Of a stretch of DNA of 64,000 bases, positions 9,965 to 20,100 are shown in pieces. Made by a program: the position numbers and the translations under genes. The notes under the pieces were generated by a model. It was not told where the DNA came from. It was given only the letters and a program-made list of their open reading frames with translations, and ran no database searches. Source of the stretch: an uncultured Prevotellaceae bacterium (GTDB lineage Bacteria > Bacteroidota > Bacteroidia > Bacteroidales > Bacteroidaceae); contig CAMVDV010000005.1 of assembly GCA_947166305.1 (NCBI GenBank), positions 39,210 through 103,209 on the forward strand, in the 5' to 3' direction. Position 1 is the first letter of the stretch. Each line of letters starts with the position of its first letter.

Positions 9965-11155
9965 ATGAAAAGCAAGAACTACATACGAGAGATACAGCTT
10001 CCGCTGCTTGTTGCCGTCGGCATACTGCTGCTGGCAAGCTGCCGGAACGAGACCGACGACAGCGTCGGAAACACTCCGCAGTCGGCTGTGGAGCTGGTTC
10101 CCCTCCTGTCCCCTTACCGCGACGTGCAGGAACCATCCTCCCGTGCCGACGGAATGCTCCCCGAAGGCTACCTCTCCTACGACGAGCTTTACCCCACAAC
10201 GATGCCGCCCAACAAGACCATCGGCATCTTCCTCACCCCCGACAGGTCCACGTCGCTCGGAACATTCATCTACGAAGGAAAGGTGGATGGCATCAGCAAC
10301 TGGAAATCGACCATCACCGTGGAGCAGGGCAAGCAGTACTACATCTACGGCTTCATGCCTCGCGAGGATGCCGACGGCGCATCCATCTCCTCCATCGACG
10401 GCAACTATGCCAACGGAGCCGTCCTGGAGATAGAAAAATACAAGACGCTGACAACGGCCGATGCCAGCGTGGTTGTCGGCGTGCGCAACGCCACGGCAGC
10501 AGAAAAGATAAGCGGTCCCCTGTCACCCGTCAAGCTCGGTGCCTTCTCCTACCTCGGCATGGAGGAAGGAGACAACCGCATCTTCGTGCTCCTCAAGCAC
10601 ATCTTTGCCGCCGTGCACGTCAAGGCTTTCATCGGACCCAAGTACCACAAGCTGCGCAGCATCAAGATAACGGGCGTGGACCTCGTGGCATACGACATCC
10701 CGGCCACGGTGGACATCACCATCAGGCTGGAGGCCAACGACGAGGGGAACGACCCGGTGACGGAAACCATCTACGCTCCCTCCGTTACACAGACAACCCG
10801 TACGGCCACATTGTTCCCCTACGAAGGCGTCACGGAGTATGATGTCCCGGAGAAAGCCTCCGACCCCAATCCCGAAGGCTTCCTGGCTTGCTTCATGCCC
10901 ATCATTCCCGACCCCTCACAGCCGCTCACCTTTGCGCTTCGCACCACCTACAACGTCTACGACAGCAAAGGCACCCTCATCCGCGAAGGATGCGTGGCAG
11001 AGAACAAAATTGACCACACCAAGGTGCCGGGCCTCGATGCCATCAAGGCGGGCGACCTCTTCACAGTCAATCTCGAAGTGGAGCCTGACTACCTCTATGT
11101 GCTGTCCGACCCCGACCTCGACAATCCTACCATCCAGCTAACGACCACCCCATAA
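9965..11155 (+). CDS. Fimbrillin-family lipoprotein
   Basis: Lipobox LASC; SSRADGMLPEGYLSYDELYP; same operon and similar overall layout. Confidence 0.7.
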   Translation: MKSKNYIREIQLPLLVAVGILLLASCRNETDDSVGNTPQSAVELVPLLSPYRDVQEPSSRADGMLPEGYLSYDELYPTTMPPNKTIGIFLTPDRSTSLGTFIYEGKVDGISNWKSTITVEQGKQYYIYGFMPREDADGASISSIDGNYANGAVLEIEKYKTLTTADASVVVGVRNATAAEKISGPLSPVKLGAFSYLGMEEGDNRIFVLLKHIFAAVHVKAFIGPKYHKLRSIKITGVDLVAYDIPATVDITIRLEANDEGNDPVTETIYAPSVTQTTRTATLFPYEGVTEYDVPEKASDPNPEGFLACFMPIIPDPSQPLTFALRTTYNVYDSKGTLIREGCVAENKIDHTKVPGLDAIKAGDLFTVNLEVEPDYLYVLSDPDLDNPTIQLTTTP

Positions 11156-11156
11156 T

Positions 11157-14100
11157 ATGCCTAATATGCTCAATAAGCTCTATAAGCCAGATATGTTATA
11201 TGTGAAGCTCCTTCTGGGAGCTCTGCTGCTTTGCCCGATGCAGGTTCTCGGCCAGATCGTCATCGGCGGCAACGTCTATGGCGGCGGCAATCGCGGCGAC
11301 CTCAAGGGAACTGCCACCGTGGTCGTTCAGAGCGGCACCATTGAGGGAGACGTGTTCGGCGGAGCCCGTATGGCCGACGTGACGCCCACCACGTTCGAGG
11401 AACAGACCATCAACGGCGTCACCCTCCCGGAGGACTATGCCACCCATGTGCTGATATGGGGCGGCAACGTAAATAATGTATATGGCGGCAACGACATCAC
11501 AGGCAACATCACCGGCGGCACCAACGTGGAGATATACAGCAACGTGGGCGGCGACGTCTATGGCGGCGGCAACGGCTCCTATGTCTATACAGACCAAACC
11601 TCACTGAAGGACGACATCACCTACGGCGACCTCTTCTATGAGGTGGGCGAGGGACAGACATCGGTGCAGGCGCTCAATGCCTTCCGTCCCAACATCGACA
11701 AGACATTGGTCCACATCTCCGGCAAGAGCGCCGAACTCACCGGCAGCACAGAGCAGACCACCTACATCGCCGGCCGCGTGTTCTGCGGCGGCAACAGCGC
11801 CACGCTCCGCTCCTCGGCCGGCGACCCCTTGGCCGAACTCAGGATAGGTTCTCATGTCGTGGCAAACAATGTCTTCCTCGGCTCCAACGGTGAGAACATG
11901 GTCAACACCACCACTCTCCAGAACTATGCCGACGCTTCCGTCAACAGCATGGACCTGACCGATGCCGGCACCTTTGCCGACTATATGCTCGGCGTGGACA
12001 TGAACATCAACCCGACGGTTTCCTTCGATGCAAACTATGCCGAAGAGACGGCCTACATCGGTTCCTTCTTCGTCGGAGGCAACGTGGGCAGTATGTCTGC
12101 CGCAGGCACCTTCGACATCAGCTTCCCGCACAAGGTTCTCATTTACAACAAGCTTGTGGGCGGTTGCAACCAGGCCAACGTCCCCTATTCCGAATACAAT
12201 GCAGCCCATGAGGGTGGCATCACCACTGCGGCCAATCCCAAGGTCGTCCTCAATCTTGCAGGCCTGAAGCTTGAACCGCGTCTGCTCAATTTCGACACGT
12301 CCACCAATACCTATTCCCTCGACTGGAACAAGACGGCCGACAATATGCTCATCGGCGGCAATGTCTATGGCGGCTGCTATAACAGCGGCTACGTCAATGG
12401 TGGCGTGAACATCAACCTCTGGGCCGATGCCATATCGCCCGCAGTCAGAACGGCTGCCGACGGCACCACCTTGAAGACGCTTGTCGACCATCGCGACGCT
12501 GTGCTCAACACAGCTCTCAGCATCTTCGGCGCCGGCTATGGCGAGGACTCCGAGATTTGGGGCAACACAACCATCAACATCTCCGACAAAGCCGACATCG
12601 TCAAGGTCTTCGGCGGCGGCGAGAAGGGCGTCGTGGGCAACCTGACCCGTGATGCCAACGGCGTTCGTACAGGAGGAGTTGATGCGGTTTCCAATACGAC
12701 GATTAACCTCACCGCGGGCAACGTCGGCAAGATCTACGGCGGCGGCTTCGAGGGAGGAGTCACAGGTCATACCACCGTCAACCTCGTCGGCGGCACAGCC
12801 TACGACGTCATCGGCGGTGCCTGCAATGCCGAGATCGGTGAATATGCCGAGACATACATCGGTAAGGCCGGCACTTCCACCATGCCTAACATTATTAATA
12901 ATGTATATGGTGCCAACGACTTTGGCGGAGTGATAAAGGGTTCAAAGAGCTATGCAGACCGTGTCACTTCCGAGGCTTCTTCTCAGGTTTACAACAACAG
13001 CCTGCTCACGACATCTGCCTACGTAGAGTACCTCAAGGGAAAGGTCAACTATATCTTCGGCGGCGCCAAAGCTTCTTACGACTACAAAGACCAGACCCTC
13101 TACTCTGCTTACGCCAATGCCGACGGAACAGCGAAGGATGGTTTTGAGAAGCCCTCCATCAGCGGAGCCTTTGTTAACTTCCGCCCCGAGTATTCTGTCG
13201 ATAGCAGAGTGGCCCGTGTCTATGGTGCAGGCCAAGGATACTTCAATGAGATAGACAAGGACCTCCTTCAGGATCATGGCTATGTCCTCATCGACATTCC
13301 GGCCGACGTGGAGAACTTCGGTCGTCTGGAAGTGTTCGGTGCAGGCGACTATAGTGGCATCGGCATGGAAGTCCCTGCCGCTGCGGTTCGTACTAACGAA
13401 GAAACAGAAGGCGACGTCACAGCAGCAGCCGTCATCGACCTCGTGCGCGGCAACATTAACTCTGTCTATGGCGGAAGCTATAAGCAAGGCTTCACACGTC
13501 GCACCATTGTGAACGTGCCCGAAGGCTCAACCATCGACTTGAACTACCTCTATGGTGGTGCATACGGCGTTTCAGCTGCCGACGGCAATTTGCTCGGCAA
13601 TCTTTATCCTTGCGACGTTTACGAATCGAATGTGAACTTCAAAGGCAAAGACGCCCGCGTCAGGACAATCTACGGCGGCAACAACAGCTATCGCCGTACA
13701 CTCTATGCGCACGTCAACATTCACACGCCGGTGAAGTATGTGCATCAATCCTATGGACTGACCCACGCCAACATCTTCGGCGCAGGTTATGGTGAGAACA
13801 CCTGGGCACAATATACAGAAATAAACCTGCTCGACAACGCTGCGGTTTATGAAACTTACGGCGGCGGCGAGGCAGGTAGTGTATATAATAAGGTATCAGC
13901 ACAAGCTCTGGCCGATGCGAATGGCTGGAGCCTTGCCATGCCTGGTGACTACGGAACGACAGATGCTTCTTATGACCACGGCGGCCTTGACAATGCCTTG
14001 GCTCACTCCAACCAGCTCTATGCTGACTACGGACCGACCAACGACAATGTCAACGTAGCAGAGAAGTATAATACTAATGTACATATTAATAAAGGTACAA

Positions 14101-17100
14101 ACGTATTGAACTATGCCTATGGTGCCGGTCTGGGTAGCCATATCTATACTTACAAGTTCGACGGCAACTTTGCAGGCAACACTCAGCCCCAGCCGTCAGA
14201 CTATATTTCTGGAGCCACGTCTCCCGATGACTTGGATGCAGAGGCAAGGGCTAAGTATCAGTCTGCACTGGAGGCTTACAATGCATACAGTGCTTACACC
14301 AGCGGAACAATTGTAGGTGCCAATGAGTACAATGCTTTCAACGATACGCAGAAGTCGCATTGGAATCTGGAAGCACAGCGCACCACAGCCGTCGTGAGCG
14401 GAACCTCCTATATTGAACTTTTGGGCGGTACAGTAGCAAAGGACCTTTATGCAGCCGGCACAGTCGGTGCCGTGCAGGACACGCTCCGTCTCGGTACGGG
14501 CGTCTTCACCGCATCGTCAACGGCATACGTCAGGGGTGGAACAGCACGTAACGTCTATGGCGGCGGTTGGGAAGGTCCTGTCGGCAAGCACGACATGTCG
14601 AAGGCTGCCAACTTCCTCGACGAGGATGAATTGGGCGTGACCAACGTCATCGTAGGCCGTCCAGAGGAAGATATTGCAACGGACTATGCAGCAGCACTTG
14701 CAGGCGATGCAACGCTCGACAAGCAAGAGTTCTACTACTACAATGGCATCCCGGCTATCTTGCGCGACGTCTATGCCGGTGGTGAAGGAGGTGTGGTACG
14801 TGGCACGGCCAACCTCGATATCTTCAACGGAATGGTTGGCTATCGTTACAAGGACAAGTCTGCCATTACAGCAGGAGAGAAGAACTACTATAAGATTACG
14901 ACCGACGGTGATGGTAACATCACTTATGTACCCCTTAAGGACGGCGACGACTTGAGCGCCGAGAAGAGCCTCTATGTTGAAGAAGTCGACCAGGACAATG
15001 TCGGCGACAACATCTTGTTCGAAGCCGGCAATGCCTTCGGTGGCGGCTATGCAGCCAACAGTGATGTCGATATCGCTAACATTACTCTTTGGGACGGCAT
15101 CATCCGCAACAGTATGTATGGTGGCGGTGAGATTGCTACCATTGGCCGAGGCACTCAGGCCAAGAATGCTTCAAATGAATTTGAAGTAACTGTCAACAAG
15201 CCCGGCGAGACTCACGTCACCATGATGGGTGGCCATGTGCTGCGCGACGTCTTTGGCGGCGGCCGTGGTTTCAATGCATGGAAGACCGAGGATAAGACGG
15301 AAGGCAATACCAACGGCTATGTCTTCGGACAGACCGACGTCAACATCCACCTTGGCACGATTGGCACTCTCGAGGGAGTGTCAAAGGGTTATGGCAATGT
15401 ATTCGGCGGTGGTAACGTCGGATTCGTCTATAGCCAATATGGCAAGCAAGCAGACGGATGGTATTATGAAGATTACAGCACGAAGAAGCTCTCTGAAGAC
15501 ACTCGTGTAGAAGTGAAGGCTTATGGCAGGGCTTTGGAAGCTGTCAGCATTGACGGCACCACCTACCAGAAGCGCGACTACATTCCTAACACCAAGCTCG
15601 ACAAGCTGACCAACAGCGATGCCGACAAGCAGTTGTGGGCAAAGGTAGATCAGAGCGGCATCACCATCTACAATGCCGTCTTTGCCGGTGGCAACGTTTC
15701 GGCTGGTAGTGATAAGATTATGGCCTTCTCGAAGACCGTTTACGGCAACTCCACTGCCGCAGTCATCGACGTCTATTCGCGAGACCTCATCAGTGTCGGA
15801 GGCAAAGGCGTAGGCGGACTCTATGGCGACGGCAACCTCACTTTCGTCGACGGCTACCGCGAACTCAACATCACCAACTACGGCACCGACTGGTACTCGC
15901 TCTCCGGAGGCGTGGACTCTGACGAGGAGTTCAATGCGCTGACAGTCCGCCAGCAGTCGTTCTATACCACACAGTACGAATGCGTCGAGGCATATTCTCC
16001 TTATGAAAAGGGCGACATCATCCTGCACGACGTGTTCCTCTTGGTGGACGATGCAGACAAGGACAAATGGAAGCGCAAGCAGTCTATTGTCAATGAAGGA
16101 CGCTTCATCAACACAGTCCAGCGTTGCGACTTCTGTGGCATCAAGGGCAGCCGACTGGTGCTCCACGGAGCCATCGACCGTGCACAGGATGAGGCTGAGG
16201 CCGACTATACCAACTACACTATCAACCGTGTGGGCGAGCTCTCTCTCAACCAGAACCAAGAACATGGCAGCTACTTCGGCATCAACAACGTGGTGAAGTT
16301 CCTCGGTGGCGTCACGTCCGATGTGAACTTCTCAGAAGTGCGCAAGACGAACAGTGCCGTTACAGGCGACTATGCAGCAGACGGAAAGACCTATTACGAA
16401 TGGAAGGAGGAACACATCAACGATAACATGCGCAACGATGGCAGTGCTCCCAACAAAATTGCACTTTCCTCTGGCGTGTTCCTCGAAATCGTGAAGGAGC
16501 TTGATACGAGTGGCAACAAGGTCTATGGCCCCATCACTGGTGTCGTAGAGCTCGACTTGCTCAATGTCTCTCCCGGTGAAGGTGGTGGCTATGTATATGC
16601 CAAGAACATCCATGGTGTGCCCACGCACACTCCCATGTATGCCGACGTCATCTCCGATGCCAACCAGAACCTCGTCACGAACCGTGCGTTCACCTATGCC
16701 GAGGCTACTGCCGACAACGAGATGCAGACCTCTGGCAACTTCATCCATTCGCTGCCCAAGCACATCCTTGATGACTGCTTCCCCGAGTCGAAGAAGTATG
16801 TAGGTGCCAATGCCTCACCCGCTCACTATTGGTACATCCGTGGTGAGTACTATGTATATGAGCAGCTTGTGTCGGCCTATACAGGCGGAGCCGATGCTTA
16901 TAATACCGAGATGAGCATCCCGCTCACCATGTCCATCCAGGGCAATGCCAAACTGCGTCTGCTCAACGTGATACCCGGCCTTTATGCCGATCCTTCCCAG
17001 TTGGCACTTCGCTCCTACAATTCGGCCGATCCTTCCCTTTCCATCTCCGACTCCATCTCCATCGCCCGCAACGCTGTGGTCAAGACCTACGGACAGGGTG

Positions 17101-20100
17101 ACCCCATCAGCTACTGGGATTGGTACAATGCCACCACTGCCGAGCGCAGCATGTTCGTGATGGAAGGCGATGCCATGGTCTGCAACACAGAGGCAACCAT
17201 CGATGGCAGGAAGTATTACCCGCGCGAAGCCATCACTCGGAGTGCCTACGAAGCACTTGCCGGCAAGACGGCGTATGATGACAGCGGCAATGTCATCCTC
17301 GACGAGGACACCATGCAGCCCGTCGATGCCCAGAGTCTCTTCTTCGTCATCAATGAGGTGAACCACGACAATGGCTACCTGCTCACTCTCGACTTCTCCA
17401 ATCCTTCCAGCCGCGACGACTACTATCGCCTCATCAGCGAGGCAGGCGGCACTCCGATAAAGAAGAAAGACTGGGCGGCACTCTCCGACCTGGAGAAAGA
17501 GAAGTATGTCAAGAGCGCCACGTTCACCTGCAACGCGTCGGGCACCTACGGACAGTATGTGTTCCGCAAGGAGGACATCATCTCTCACAACGTGTACACG
17601 ATGCAGACGTCCGACGTCCAAAACAACGCCACTCAGACCCAGGCTGAGTTCAATCCTGCATACCTTGCAAAAGAAGACTGTGAGGTTAACGTGGGAGGCC
17701 TGTTGAAATCCTTCACTAAGGGCACGCCTATATCGTCGACAGACTACGCCGTTATTGCCAATGCCTCCGACTACTTCGAGCCAGCCTACATTTGTGTCAG
17801 CACAGTCCTCGTAGGCAGCGGAGACTACCGCGTGCTCAACCAGCTGGTAGGAGAGTCTGAGTATAGCGCATGGGGTGGCGACATCCAAGAGAGGTTCCAG
17901 CAGGCATACTATTGTACGAAGGACGGCTCATGGGGCGGTAAGTACTATGAGGCGGGCAAGAACTACAATGGTGTCGACTACTGCCAGTTGCTGCCGGAGG
18001 AACGCGCCCACTTCGACTACAACTACGATGCGCTCGATGCTCTCCTCTATAATAATTATGCATCAAATCATGCCCAGGGTGCATACCACTACGGTTCGAT
18101 TGGCGACTACACGAGCTACATCAACCAGGTGGGCGGCACCAACCACAACTCTGCAATCAGCGTGTTCGACCGCCCCGGACAGCCCTTCTATTCCGCTTCT
18201 GCAAGGCTCGATTACAGGGCAACGTTCAACTCTGAGAATGCCGACAACAACTTCCAGTATGCGAAGGATACCGACGACATCGCCGTCTCGGAAGGCACAG
18301 TGCTCAACAACGAGCAGTATGAGAACCTGCCCAACGACCGCAAGTTCTATGCAAGCTTTGCCGTGAGCGATGCTCACCTCAAAGACATGGACGACAACGA
18401 CTGGGCCGATGGCAACTACCATACGTTCATCGTCAAGAACACCTTCGAGGTGGCCGGCAATATGTATAATGCTGGTAAGACAATTTCGCACAAGGATTAC
18501 AGCAACCTCACCACTACACAGCAAGGATATGTCGATGAGGTTGTCATACCTTACAGCGAGGAAGGCACTCACGGCATAGGCACATATTACTTCTGTATCG
18601 AGGAGTATCCGGTGGGAGCCAACGACGGCAGCATCACAAGCCACGGTTCCGGCATACCCGACTTCCCGACTGAGGTGACAGACATCAACAACACGACCTA
18701 TGCCAAGGGCTCGTCTGTCCCCGTCGGAACAGTCATTAACTCTGCCACGATGGCATCCATCCCGAACTATCAGATGCACTTCAATATCACAGGCGAGATA
18801 CCTATCGAGGAGACCACTCTCTATGTGCCCGTATCGGCCGACATCGACGCCCTGCAGCGCGATCGTTATGTCACAGCCATCTACGAGTATTCCTACACCG
18901 AGAGCGACGCCAGCGGCATGAACTACGAGACACGTGTGGAGAAACACATCATCAACATCCGCATCAAGTTCCTCAGTGGCACGCCCGTCATCGGTTCGCT
19001 CAAGGAGCCCGACCTCGTGCTTCCGCTCGAAACGGTTGCCCTCGACATTCCAAGCATCCAGGAAGGCGCCTTCCCGATACTGGGTGGCGGATGGGAAATC
19101 TATCCCACCGAGGACAATGCCAAGCACCATCGCAACGGACGCGAATACGTCAACGGCGGCGAGCCACTCTATTTCTACCAGAACGACTACTATGTCGCCT
19201 ACTACGCACTGACCCGCATGGGCAAGACCTTCTCCGATCCTGTGCCCGTCCATGTGGCTAACTACCAACGTATGGCCGACGTCATCAACAACCCCTTCCA
19301 CATGTATATCAACCACCGCGACAACGACCGCGATCCGAAGATATACATCGACGGACGTTCTGTTGACACCTATGGCGAGGCCATCAGGGATAAGGACGAG
19401 GCCGAGGTGGTTCGCGAGTACAACAACGAGCTGGACGCTATGCAAGCCGTTTGGCGTATCGTCAACACAAGCTACGGTAGCCAGTACAACGAGGAAGTGG
19501 ATGGCAAGTCGCGCAACATCACTGGTGCCAACGGACTTGAGTTCTTCCTCCAGAACGAGGTTGGTTCGCAGTTGCCGTCGTGGACGCCTATCGGTGACAA
19601 CACCCAGTGTTTCGCAGGTATCTTCCATGGTAACGGCAACACGGTGACGGGCTTGAACAACTCCCTCTTCGGTCATCTCTGCGGACGCGTCTATAACTTG
19701 GGCGTCATGGGTAACTTCACCACCGGAGGCGTTGCCAATACTGGCGAGGGACGTATCGAGAATGCTTGGGTATGGACTTCTGCCACACCTTCCGGCCAGG
19801 CTGTTTATGCCAACCCGGATGCAGGTGCAAGGGTCATCAACACCTACTATCCCGATGCCAACAGCACCTTCACGGGCTCTACCGGCAACCTCGAGATAAC
19901 GGAACGTCCGGTCGAGGACTTCGTGAACGGCTCCGTGGCCTACGACCTCAACCGCTATTACCTTGAGGCACGCCATCGCCTCTTCGGACAGAAGACCGAC
20001 GGCACCGTCAACGACAACATCTTCTACCGCCTGCCCAACGGCTCTCTGCAGAAGGACAAGACCACGCAGATTGCCGACGCTAACGGCAAGAACCCGGGCG

